DNA from: Blastocystis hominis
Taxonomy: Eukaryota; Sar; Bigyra; Opalinata; Blastocystidae
Assembly (NCBI RefSeq): GCF_000151665.1
Contig: NW_013171817.1
Location: 558,001-622,000 of the forward strand
Reading direction: 5' to 3'
DNA: 64,000 nt
Made by a program: the position numbers and the translations under genes. This document shows positions 19,592-30,550 of the stretch, one piece after another. How positions within the stretch are numbered: position 1 is the stretch's first letter; the number at the start of each line of letters is the position of its first letter. The notes beneath the pieces were generated by a model. That model worked only from the letters and a program-made list of their open reading frames with translations. It was not told the origin of the DNA and ran no database searches.

Positions 19592-22500
19592 ATGGCAATC
19601 TCTCTGTCAGAGCTAGGAAGGCTTTATCTTGTGCAGCTTGTCAAGGGATGCAAGGATGAAAACTGTTGTAACATGAATTGTGCTCGAAACAACACAAGTA
19701 TCTTACTTATTTACGCATTATTAAAACTAGTAAGTGATAAAAATGTAGCCGCGTCAAGAGCTATTCATTTGGCTAAGAATGGTACTTGCTTCAGCTGTAC
19801 ATACGTGAATCGATGTTTCCATTGTGATGACGAAACGTTGAAAGAATATATTCCGCAATCGTTTTTTGAAAACAAGGAAGCTGCGCAAAAACTCCTCAAG
19901 TGTGCAATGGAATTGTTGCTTATTTGATAGAATGCTTATATTGTCGATCCAAGATGACAAATATAAACGTATCAATACACAAGCAGCTGGATTTACTTCT
20001 CTGTTCGATCAAAATCCTTATGTATCGATCGTACTTGCGGCTGCAGGTTTCCGCTTTGATCATGGCTACTTTGAATTCACTTCACCCTCCAAAACAAACC
20101 GAGTGATTCTCCTTCTGAATCAACAGTTGAATGTTTGACTATCATACTTGCTTTACTGTAGAAAGTGGAGCCGTTTCACTACACTCGCTTCACCAACACG
20201 ACAGAAGTAGCATCCAAATTGCTATTCTATCATAGCTTCACTTAGCTCCTGAAAGCAAACTGATCAACGACAAAGTCTCGCTGTTTTCGTACACTCCATT
20301 CGCCTCAAAGCAAGGCCGAATGGTTCTTCCTCCTCTTCTGAATCTGCTCGTCCCTCTGGACCTAACCATTCATGGAGCTATCAAGAACTCCATTTTCGCT
20401 CTGGTGTGGAGTTCGGATCGCAGCGAATTGGAGGAGATGAGCGTTCAGGATGGGTTGTTGCGCCTTTCCAACGGAGCCACTCCTCGAACTCCGATTTCGA
20501 CCCTTCTTTTTGATTTCCGAAAATCGTACTGATTCATTCTGTTTTGGGATTTAATGAAAAGTACAAAAATCTCGATCGATCGGAACACCAAAGTCTCGAT
20601 TGTGGAACCTTCGTACCACGCTCTCCAGTTCCCCGTTTCGCCGATTTCTGCCATCGAAACGGTTCGGTTGGTTGTAATCCGCGGGGAATTCATCGTTTTC
20701 GTGAATGTGGGCATCAGAGAAAGGAATAAAAAAAGGACGACTGCGTGCTTCGAACCGAGGCCGGTCCGTTCATTCCCTTCGAGTCGAGTTATCTTGGCAT
20801 CCTTGGATGGAACGATGGTTTGGGAGAAAGCGAAGCCGAAGTGAGCGAAGTTGAAGTGAAGACGGACGTGGATGAGGAGCAAATCCGACAATCGTTTTCA
20901 TTGGTTGATGCATCGACGGAAATCGTGGCTATTTTTGGAGTTGTGTGAGAAGTAGCATCCGGATTTGCGCGATCGGCCGATTGACACGTTGTTTGATTTG
21001 TGTCGATTCGAAGCTCCGGAATGGCGATCGCGATGTCCGTTGCGAGGCCGCGAAAACCGCGAAAAGACGACGAGGATTCTGCATTGTCATGATATGCGAG
21101 GCGGTTATCAGCAAGATGCGAATAGCTATGTTGAAATGGAAGAAGGAATTGAGTTGATAGGGAGTTCATTCTCCGTATTATTGCTTTCATGATTGGTCTT
21201 CGATTGACCTGTTTGTTTATTTTTCTCATCATTTCATTACGATTCCAATATCCTCTTTTTCCAATTCTTTGTTTTTTGTGTTAATTGTTGTTTGTTGTTG
21301 TTGTTGTTACAAGTTCATTTTCATTGTGATCATTATCATACTTTTATTTTACTGCGATCATTCCGATCATTCCAATCATTCCAATCATTCCAATTATTCC
21401 AATTATTCCAATTATTCCAATCATTCTTATTGCTTTTACGCTTCCTTTACATTCACCCTGCATCATGGATCGATGCTGCTCACCAGAATAGTGTTCCATG
21501 CCTCGGAACCATCATTCTAGAAGGCCAAACCGAGCCAATTCTTCACCAACTTTTGACAGGACCGGATGGAGCCAGTCAACGCCAGCCCACGTATCAACTC
21601 GCACGGAATGTGTCGATAGATTCGACCCCTTCTTTGCAGACCGATTGGCTTCGCTTTGCGCAGAATGCAACTTCGATGGATACCTCGTCAACATCGAAAT
21701 CCCCGCCATTTCGCCCGCGCTGGTTCGCTTGCTCATCGACTTTCTAAAAGAACTTCGAGCCAAACTGAAGTCGATTTCGGAGTTTCATCAGGTGATTTGG
21801 TACGATAGCATCGATAACCGCGGTTATCTCAATTACCAGAATAAACTGAATGCCCAAAATAAGCCCTATTTCGACGTGGTTGACGGAATTTTCCTCAATT
21901 ATTGGTGGAAACCGGACGACCTCGTGTTGACCCGGCGAACCGCGGGGAGCAGGTATTTGTGACGGAGCGTTTTCATGAGAGCGTGCGACGTGTATGTCGG
22001 AGTGGACGTTTGGGGCCGCGGAACGAATTCCGGCGGGGGTTACAACACGATTACGGACGTGGCGTTGATTGCCCGCCAAGGTATGGTTTCCACGTTTCCC
22101 CGATTGGTAGGGCTGTCGTGCGCGCTGTTCGCTCCCGGGTGGATTTTCGAGCACGAATTCGACTGCGAATTCTCCGCGGCCTACGAGCAAAAAGAGCGGG
22201 AATTCTGGAATTCCACGGTGACGAGCGCGACGGAGGACGGCCAATTGCTGCTCTCGAAGAGCTCCACGTGCATAGCGAATTACGTAGGCATGCGTCCCGC
22301 GGTTCTTGGTAGAGTGGGAAGCGGTCCAACGGGTTCCTGTTTCCCCTTTTCTCCAATTTCGCGCGGATGTTCGGCTCCATGGAATTCGTGCGCGGAGTTC
22401 CATGGAACTTCGCAGCGTATTCCCCGCGGTTCTGCAGCATGCTGCCGCTGCTGGATGAAACGGCCGACGGAGGGAGCGAATTGGAGGGAAAATGGGCGGG

Positions 22501-23477
22501 AAACGACGGCTATCAAGGAAACGGCTGTTTGGAGATCCGCGGTTATTTGGGAGGGAAGAAGAAGCGGCAGGCGATTACGCTGTTCCGATTGGACGATGCG
22601 ATGACGATGGAACCACTGGTCGTGTCGGTGGTGATGAAAAAAGAAGCAGAGAAGTGGGTTCGAACCGACGGCCTGATGCGTAGAACGGAGTGGAACTTGC
22701 TGCTCGATTTCGCGCTGGAGGACGTGGAGAATTTGAAAACAGAGGAATCTGATGCAGCAGAGGAAGGAAATGAAGCAAAAGAAGAGAAAGAACCGGAGAT
22801 TATCATTCATCGCCGATTAGTGGAGAAAACCACTTCTGCGGGAGCAGGTTTGGTTATAAAGCTCATGATCTATTTTTAGAAGTGATTTCTCCATTTCTCC
22901 ATACGCGATGTGGAGGCGACTGGGAACGATGGTGGTGGATGATTCCCCCGATTCTCGCGCGTTCCACGGTTCTGTGTCTACGCTCGATTCAATTCGAATG
23001 TCGCAGCGATTCGTACGAAGAGAGTCGGTTCAAGCTGGGTTGGCTGTATTGTGCTCCGCTGAATCTTCACGCTGCCGTGTACCACGTGGATTGTAGGCGA
23101 TTCGGGCGGCTCAAGACGAAGATTTGCCGCGCAACGTGACGTTTTCGGTGTTGGCGAATCCGCCGCAGCGAAATAAGCAGGAAGCCCTGCAGTGTTCGTA
23201 TGGAATTCTGCGGTGGCAGGCGGCGGTGAAGGAGGTGAACACGGGGGAAGCGATGGTTCCGGTGGTGGATTTCTGGCGAGTGTTCGTGGACGGGAAATAC
23301 TGGGGCAAAACGCGGAGCTTGTCGTTCTGCTTGAAGAAAAGTGGGAGAAAAGAGGGAAGATGACGGGTAGAAGTGGGGGCCAAGCCGAGGAAGTACGCGA
23401 TTCTGATTCAGCCGGTGACGATTTATGGATCTTCTGTGCCGTTAAAGAAGTGCGAAGTGATATCGATTCGGTTTTAG
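19592..23477 (+). CDS. AZUL-PUB-GH85 fusion: putative cytosolic endo-beta-N-acetylglucosaminidase
   Basis: Likely removes N-glycans from misfolded or free glycans in the cytosol (ENGase reaction). Domains in order: AZUL zinc module (CKDENCCNMNC, C-x4-C-x4-C, then NGTC, as in UBE3A); PUB domain (NKEAAQKLLKMLILS then DDKYKRINTQAAGF), a p97/VCP-binding fold known from PNGase; an unrecognised beta-rich middle (IRGEFIVFVNDDCVLRTEAG); and a GH85 barrel (ILHCHDMRGGY, SSIDLFVYFSHHFITIP, NFDGYLVNIEIP with the Asn-x-Glu catalytic pair, VIWYDSIDNRG, CDVYVGVDVWGRG). A C-terminal beta-rich region follows. Introns mostly 27-36 nt. Weak points: the join between 21255 and 21452, a possible 20-nt intron near 23080, and the start (ATG 19592, or 19541 in the same frame). 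The GH85 call is firm; the single-gene fusion is inferred from phase-matched joins. Confidence 0.65.
21289..21296 (+). promoter_or_regulatory. TGTTTGTT octamer inside the GH85 gene
   Basis: Exact octamer within the region that must be spliced out, or otherwise bridged, between FSHHFITIP and PASWIDAAHQ. If used, it would give a truncated transcript lacking the catalytic Glu. Confidence 0.5.
21351..21430 (+). repeat. 9-bp tandem repeat inside the GH85 gene
   Basis: Units of cattccaat, with tattccaat and cattccgat variants, about eight copies. It lies in the stretch that interrupts two adjacent parts of the GH85 fold, so it is either in an unusually long intron or a low-complexity insertion. 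I could not find an AG acceptor that restores frame downstream of it. Confidence 0.75.
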
Positions 23478-23510
23478 GAGTGTTTATTGAATAATGAATG
23501 AAGTGTGTGT

Positions 23511-23654
23511 GAATGAATCATCGAATGAATCATCGAATGAATCATCGAATGAATCATCGAATGAATCATCGAATGAATCATCGAATGAATCATCGAATGA
23601 ATCATCGAATGAATCATCGAATGAATCATCGAATGAATCATCGAATGAATCATC
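23511..23654. repeat. 12-bp minisatellite, 12 perfect copies
   Basis: Unit gaatgaatcatc repeated 12 times without error, then decaying into gaatgaatgaat. It lies in the spacer between the 3' ends of two convergent genes. The minus-strand frame of Asp, Ser and Phe codons is a by-product of the repeat. Confidence 0.95.
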
Positions 23655-23866
23655 GAATGAATGAATCACCGAATCTAGAATTATGTGTGTAAATAACATG
23701 GATTCGAAGGAGTATCTCCATTCATTTTTTCATCAATTCGATCAATTGAAATATCTAATTCATGAAACACTTTAATGTACAGGAATCCAACAATCAACCA
23801 TCTCTCCACTCATTCAACTCCTTCCTCAACACCACAGAAACATCCCCATTTCCACTCATTTCGTTC

Positions 23867-23874
23867 AACAAACA
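23867..23874 (-). terminator. Poly(A) octamer TGTTTGTT for the gene at 23921-25318
   Basis: Exact octamer on the minus strand, 46 nt after the TAA. Confidence 0.7.
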
Positions 23875-23920
23875 CCTCAAAAACGCAAAATGCCACCACA
23901 GCCACACACCCAACCCTCCT

Positions 23921-25318
23921 TTACGGAAAGAAGTTCCGCTTCGTCGGTCCCAGAATCGTCCTTCCCCGCACCGCCACGATATAAATCACATTTCGCACCG
24001 AGCTCACATAATCCGTCACCACAATATCGAACGAAGTGTCCCTAAATTGCCCCGCCTGCTCTCCGTATCGCATCACATCGCGTTCAGTCGGGTCTTTGCG
24101 GACTTTGCTCTCCGGTCGGACCATGTAATACACGTCGTAGGGTCCGTTCAGGATCAGGCAGCGCACGTACACAGCGTTATGCAGCGTCTGGACCTGACGA
24201 ATGCGGATCGGCGACGCGCCGCCAGACCCAGGATTCGTGTCTAGACGTGAACTCCGAGAAAGAAGCGAACTCGAGACGTTGGCGTTGAGATTTCCCGAGT
24301 TTTTGTTTTGGTCTGGAGATGAGAAAGGAGGAAAGAAAGGGGATACCGACACGCTCTGGACGGTTCCGCTGCTTGAGTTTGGCGCGAACGATGTCTACGC
24401 GAATCAACAAATCGATTCAATGAGGTACAAGAGGAAGGAGGATGTCTGGGAGGGTCGGGAACGATGAGCGGATTGTCCAGAGGAACTTCCATGATGCGGC
24501 TTTTGCTGTTCTCCACGCGACAGCCGATGTAAGCAAAGTGGTACGAAGATGGGACATCATCGACAGGATAGGTGAAGTAGTGGCCGAATTTCCCTCTGGA
24601 GTGAAGAAAGACAAGAAGGGACAAACAATCCAACGTAGTTCGCATCTTGGAACAAATCGACGTCCAGAATGTAGGAGGAAGAATCCCTCAGCATCAAATA
24701 ATACTGCGTCTCCATTGCCGTGTTTCCTCGCATAATAATCGACTTGCTGCCGTTAACCTTCACATAGGTCGCCTCAAAAGAAACATCGTTACCAAGGATG
24801 TCTAGGATGAATCGAGATCAAGAGGACTACAGCTGTATAGAGGCAAATTAATATAAATAGGTCTGGTAAAACAATTGTTGTGGTTGTACACACCAGCAAT
24901 ATAAATGGCCCCGGGGAAGTTGTAATACTTATCCACGGGAACGGACCACTTCGACCCCTTCACAAATTTCCCCTGAAAAATACCATTCTCAATAACGTAT
25001 TCAGACGTAAAAGGAGGCGTCGTATCATCCACAATAAGCACGAAAATTGCCAATATATCGGTTACCACATCACCCGTAATAGAATACGGAGTGACTTCAT
25101 ATTTCAGCGTCGGGTGAATGCAAGCTACAAGTAAGCACTCCTTCGAAAAGCGAACTATCCACAGACGCAGAATTGGTGTTCGAAGTACTAGGTTTTGCTA
25201 GAGAGGTCAATCTCCTCCGACACCACTTACTGGTGGCAACCGAATATATTAATACAACTATAATAGCACACAAGACATAGGAATAAAGGCTAAGGACCTT
25301 CTGCCTCTGGATCAACAT
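23921..25318 (-). CDS. Unrecognised type II membrane protein
   Basis: The family is not recognised. MLIQRQKVLSLYSYVLCAII with the following VVLIYS forms a signal anchor at the very N-terminus. The rest looks secreted or lumenal and rich in beta strands: TLKYEVTPYSITGDVVTDIL, GAIYIAGVYNHNN, VKVNGSKSIIMRGN, YYLMLRDSSSYILDVDLFQD, FGHYFTYPVDDVPSSYHFAY, LNGPYDVYYMVRPESKV and VVTDYVSSVRNVIYIVAVRG. Introns of 33, 31, 29, 31, 34 and 34 nt join the exons with matching phase, which supports one intact gene. ATG 25318 lies only about 20 nt after the inferred poly(A) site of WDR24 on the same strand. Confidence 0.65.
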
Positions 25319-25325
25319 TCTTTTG

Positions 25326-25333
25326 AACAAACA
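25326..25333 (-). terminator. Poly(A) octamer inside the open frame of WDR24
   Basis: The WDR24 frame is open across TGTTTGTT, and its first genomic stop (25312-25314) lies inside the next gene. Cleavage 4 nt upstream of the octamer leaves T (25338) as a codon's first base, giving TAA after poly(A) addition. Confidence 0.75.
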
Positions 25334-25337
25334 GTCC

Positions 25338-27862
25338 ACAATGATACAAAATCTCTCTCAAAAACACAATGACACTGGCAAGAGGTCACAGCACACTTCC
25401 TTTCCTCTTCGCCATCCTCCCTCGCAAACCATTCTTGCACATGCCTCAAATGACCGCCATGGCCACATCGCAGACACATCGCCACAAGCCCCGAGTTCTT
25501 CGTTTTGCAAACAGAACAAAGCGAGTAAATGTCAACATATTTCCCGCCCTTTTCGGCTCGAATCTTTAAAAATCGACTATCGCTGTTTTCGTTCCTTTCT
25601 GCTTTTCCTGCATGAGGCTTGCTCCACTCTCGATTAGAACCAGTCTTTGGTCCTGTTTGGAGGTACGGAATCGATTCGATAGGAGGGGCTGACTCCTCGC
25701 CAGAAAAGAGCATATGCTTCATATTCGATCGAGGCATCCCATTTCTCCCAAAATTCAGTTGGTCGTCCTTCGAAGCAGTCTGAAAAGTGATTTCCGGATT
25801 CTACACAAAATAGTCCCGATTTTTGGAATTCTACATAGACTTCCAACAGCTGGATTTTCAGCCGATGACACACGTTGCGAAGCGCAACAACCTCTTCATA
25901 AAGTTGTTCGCGGTTCAGCAAATCCAGATAGCCATCCACCCAGGTAGGAACTTCCTTGAGTGCCAATTCGTCGTGCTTCAGGAATTCCCACATGACGAAG
26001 GAAATCATAACGGCGTTTTGGATGTCTCCCTCCCGCACTAACGCAGGGATGAAGGAGAGGTCTTCCTTGAGATTGAGCTGGACCTTCAGAGCGCAAGGAT
26101 TCGATTCGAGGATGGAGGAACACTCGCTGACGCTGTTTTCGCGATGATACGACGAGATCGAATTGCCTCTGGACGCTGCGAGTCAGCGAATCAAAGCAAG
26201 CAAGCAAACGAGTCAAGTGGGGCGAAACGAAGGAGTGCGAGCGAATGCGAACAGTCTCGGTGTCCTCGTCTTGAATGGCTTCCACCAAGTCTTTCAGCAG
26301 CAGCCAAATCGTTTCGATCGCGGGCATGCAGCAAGAGCGGCAGATATCCGCGTTGTATTTGCACAATTCAGCGGTCGATTGACAGCCCTCGCAGGGAAGA
26401 ACGCGATAATGATGAGCCAGGTAGATGAGTCGCTGCTGATTATACATGAATCCCTCGATGGCATCCGAAGGATCGATGGTTTGCACGACGAGAATGGAGT
26501 CTATGGAAGAAATCGCGAGCGAACGCACTCTCTCCGGTGAGCGAAAACAGCTGGTTTTCTTTGAGATCCAGCGGGATGTGCGGCTTCTCGCGCGACGTGG
26601 CGTTCAAAACGACGGCGATTTTCTGGTAGTTGGTAATCGAGAGCGCGCTCATGCAGACGATCGACGAGAAGAGCGGCAAGGAGCGCAGCTGGAACACGTC
26701 GATGGAGGTCTCGGTGCCTCGCTGCTGCAGAACGGAGAGATATTCCTCGCTGGAGGTCGATCCGGGATGCGTCATCCAGCAGACCTCGTTGATTTTCTGG
26801 GTTTGCGAGAGGAATCGGAAGGGCAAACTCCTAACATTCAATCCTCAACCCACACGAACGGGCGGCGAATGTCCCACACAGCGACGGCACTTCCGTCGGC
26901 CATGCCGCAGGCGGCCAAAACGTCTGCGGGAGAGAGAAAGAAAGAGAGAAGGGTACTGGGGTTCTGCGGGTTCCAGCTGATGTCTTTGATTTCGAATTCG
27001 GTGCGAATGCCTTCGGGACAGTAGTCTTGCTGGCCCGGCAGATGCGAAAACGAAGCGTAGAGATTGCTGAGCTTGTGCGAGGCAGTGTAGAAGAGCAGAA
27101 TGGACTTGTTGGCGGTGCCTGCAGCCATGATGTTGGGCTTGTATGGATTGTAGTGAATGGTGGTGATCGTGCCCGTGGCCTCGTAGCAGAAAATGTGGTT
27201 CAGCGACGTGGAGGCCATATCGAAAAGCTGGGAAAAAGGGAAGGGAGAAAGCTTACCTTGATGGTTTTATCGTCGTGAATGCAACAGAAATGATTGGGAT
27301 GGAATGGATCGAACTTGACGTAGGAGACTCCCGAGGAGGAGCTGTTTAAAGACCATTTGGAAGCGTACTGCTCTTGTCTGCGGTCCTACGAATGAATGAA
27401 TAAAAAAGTGATTGTGAACCCATAAGAGAATCACGCCCTCTTGGAAACAGGAGAGCAGCAAATTCGTGTCTTTGTTGTTCCAACTCAGTCCCTGACATGC
27501 GGATTGATAGGAGCCGAGCAGCGAGCGCGACTTTGAATTTCGATCGTAATTGAAATCCCACAGGAAGATGTTTCCTGTGGCAGTGGCTGTGGCCATCGTG
27601 TACACTCATCAATCAACGAACAGAAAGCCCTACTCTCGCTTGGATGGGGTTTGAGATGAGTAATGGGGTAGGGGCTCTCTCTGCGTCGGTCTCGCGTCGC
27701 TTTGGTCTGTTCCTGCCTGTATTTCCACGCAGAATCGAGCGTGATCACATCAAAATCGAAACGTTAGTGGAAACCGAAAATCGATACTGTTTTTGCATCC
27801 AATCAGCACCTTGCTGTTATCAATCCTACTAGGATAGAAGGTTGTCACCACTTCGTCAACAT
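25338..27862 (-). CDS. GATOR2/SEA complex WD-repeat protein, WDR24-like
   Basis: Subunit of GATOR2, which relays amino-acid status to TORC1 at the lysosome. Seen: WD repeats (GNIFLWDFNYDRNSKSRSLL, TIHYNPYKPNIMAAGTANKS, then ADGSAVAVWDIRRPFVW, where the WDIRRPF run matches WDR24), a helical middle, REGDIQNAVMISFVMWEFLK with WVDGYLDLLNREQLYEEVVA (the family's alpha-solenoid), and a C-terminal RING/zinc-ribbon, CSVCKTKNSGLVAMCLRCGH then GGHLRHVQEWF, ending in a C-x-C-x-C pattern. Introns of about 20-29 nt occur near the start. No genomic stop precedes the octamer, so the stop is likely made by poly(A). The exact start and first intron (20 or 23 nt) are uncertain. Confidence 0.8.
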
Positions 27863-28042
27863 GAATATGAACGAGTGGATCCACACCATAGAAAGACATG
27901 GCTCTTGAAGCAAAGAATAGAGAATGTTAGAAAGCGGTCACAGGAAAGCAAAAGTGACATGGAGCTGCATAGTTCTAAGTTTGTAAACAACCAATTAATC
28001 TGTGAAAGGTAGCGAGCCACCTTCTCAAAGCAGTCCGATTCC

Positions 28043-28050
28043 AACAAACA
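28043..28050 (-). terminator. Poly(A) octamer inside the open frame of the PH-kinase gene
   Basis: The frame stays open past TGTTTGTT to a TGA at 27856. Cleavage 4 nt upstream of the octamer leaves TG (28056-28055) as the first two codon bases, giving TGA after poly(A) addition. Confidence 0.7.
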
Positions 28051-28054
28051 AAAA

Positions 28055-30075
28055 CAACTATCCCTAACAGCAAAAGACAGAGACTTGGCCACTGGCGCTT
28101 GTTCATAGCTAATGAACTGGTTTTCTTTCGGAGTGACAATACGATCCAAATCGACCTGCTTCTTCTTCAACTCCTCGATTCTCCGGTCTTCCGATCCCGA
28201 TTCCTCCTCGATCTCGTTCCCCCATTTGCACGATTTGTCTGCCTTTCGATTGGCGATCCAATTATCCGGCACTATTCCTCGTATCCGCCCTTCACGCCTA
28301 CTACAAAAATGGCTGCCAGGCAGAGTCGACGGGAGACTCATCTGCAAAGCCTGCATGGATTGCGTGGAGCGCTGCGGCAGCTGCAAGCGACGACGCGGAG
28401 GCGAGACGACCCACTCGCTTTCCAAGACTTCGCGTAGCGTGATTCGCTTTGCGGGGTCCTTTTCGAGCATGCATCGCACGAGATTCTGCGCGCTGGGGCT
28501 GATGGAGCTCCATTCTTCGGAGGGGAAATCGATCGTGCCGTTTCTAGAACTGAACGGCGATCGATGGCGATACAAAGTGAAGAGTAAAATGTCGCGCGTG
28601 TCGTTGCCTTGGTAGGGAGGATAGCCGATGAGCAGGATGTACAAGAGAACGCCGAGCGAATACACATCGCACGCTGCGGAATACTGCAAGTTCTACGCGT
28701 CAGCCACGCCTCATCCATCCTCCTCCCTACGGAAATGATTTCGGGAGCAATATATCCGGCCGTGCCGATGATTTCGTCGGGCGGACATTCCTCCACGTCC
28801 TGCACATAGCAACAGCCGAAGTCGGCGAGTTTCATGAGGGAATTGGGCTCCTTGCTTTCGAAAATGACGTTCTCGAGCTTCACATCGAGATGAAGAATCT
28901 GCTTTTCGTGCAACGCTTCCAGGCCTCGCGCAATATGCCGAATGATGCGAGCCGATTCCCATTCTACATCGCGAAAAGGCGGCCGACTGATACCCGAGAG
29001 CGCGCCGGTCTGACAGATTCGCTTGTAGAGATCGTCGCCGCCGAGATACTCCATCACGATGTTGATCAAATAGTCGTCTTCGTAGATCTCGTGGATGGTG
29101 ACAAGGTTTTCGTTGTAGACGCGTTGCTACAGTGAAGAGAAGTGCACGAATCTACTTTGATCGTTCCCAGAACCATCAGCTCGTGCTTCAGAATCGTCCG
29201 ATCCACCTTCTTCTTATTGATTACTTTAATCGCGTATTTCTTGAGGTTTGCCTAGAGAGCAGCGTGGAACAAGGAGTACATTGCATTCACCGAGTCGAAC
29301 GATCCCATACCGACCCTTTCCCAGAACGGGACCGAAAGAAAAATGGTCGTAAACACTGCCAACACCACGAAGCGTAGGACGGCTGTTGATTCGCTGTACC
29401 AGGAATTTACAGACCTGGATGCACTGAATCCACATGTCCTAACGCTCACAGAAACGAATCGAAAGCATACGCGGTCCTCTTGCGTGAGGCCATCCAGAAT
29501 GTAAAGACGATCGGTGGGACTCGGAAGAACAGAAAAGGAATAGGGGTGATTCGATATGGTTTCGAGCGAAATCCGACAATTTGGAGAGATTTCTGCGCGG
29601 TGTCGCATCTTGTTGTGATTGCCCACCTAAAAGTCATTCCTCTTTGTTGCAAAAACCTCCCAATACGACAAGTTCATACCAGAAAGAATGAAAAAGCGCA
29701 TTTTCCACATACGAAGACGCTTAAACCCCTTTTTCATCATATTTCCCTCCACTCGCAGCTGAAAGAGTGTTCATGGGCATCACTCCTGGACATACTCATT
29801 ACATCTTCGCGGGATAGAGACAAAATGTCATGGCCGTTACAAATGATTGAGCGAGACTGACTAACCGGACTATAGACAATATCCTCGCTAGCCACAGATG
29901 GCTTAACAAATATGCTATCAACACTTGGTTTTTGGCTCACATCGGCTAAAGAAAAGGTTTTACTTCCAGCTTGTTTGTCCTTAATCACTTGGTTATAAGC
30001 TGATAGCCAAGAACCCCTTGAGGGTTCTTGATCAAGTGGTAGTTCATCAAAATCGGGGCAACTAACTCTCTCCAT
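28055..30075 (-). CDS. PH-domain serine/threonine protein kinase, CAMK-like
   Basis: Likely a membrane-recruited kinase. The N-terminus (MERVSCPDFDELPLDQE) is disordered and Ser-rich. A PH-like segment (ISLETISNHPYSFSVLPS, then WIQCIQ) precedes the kinase. Kinase motifs: GKGRYGIVRLGE loop, the AIKVINKKKV lysine, MEYLGGDDLYKRI hinge, HLDVKLENV catalytic loop (HLD in place of HRD), DFG (near 28830), GTAGYIAPEI, and DVYSLGVLLYILLIGYPPYQ. The C-terminal tail is charged and ends about where the octamer begins; the frame beyond it (to 27856) looks non-coding. Introns of about 29-38 nt. Poly(A) probably supplies the TGA. Confidence 0.8.
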
Positions 30076-30550
30076 TATGACTTTTATATTACAAAAAGCG
30101 ATATACTATAAATGCAACAAAAAGTATAATGATTCTATGAATGCCAGAAATTCTGACTATTTTGCACGAATGAATTTGTGTTTTCTCACGTTTCTTACTC
30201 CTATGACGCTATGTCTTGTATATAGAAAGCCATCACACAATGAAAAAGTATTTTAAAACAATAATCAGTGATTGTCAAAGAAAAATGAGTATTTGGTTAC
30301 TATAAGTCTATGAAGCATCCATTTTGAATTTATGGTAGGTGAGTAAACACTTTGATTGAGAGCAATCCGATTTTTGGAATTCCAGAAATCAGGAAGATCA
30401 ATTCGTTTCATTGAGAGTCGGTAGAATTAAACCTTTACAATTGTCAATTTATTCATTTATCTGACCCCAATTTCGTAAATCTTTAATAGAATCCACTGTT
30501 AATTCGTATACAATTGAGAAGAGTATAATAATAGTAGAAGTAGAAAAGAG
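30076..30550. other. Intergenic region between divergent genes
   Basis: About 475 bp of AT-rich spacer between the kinase start and SPFH copy 1. Its right part, from about 30369, belongs to the left arm of the inverted repeat. No gene seen. Confidence 0.5.

Noticed and set aside
23511-23654. CRISPR-like array
   Set aside because: Units are directly adjacent with no unique spacers; it is a simple tandem repeat in a eukaryotic genome.
23484-23699. Minus-strand frame of repeated Asp-Ser-Phe codons
   Set aside because: Simply the 12-bp minisatellite read in one frame, with no start or partner exon.
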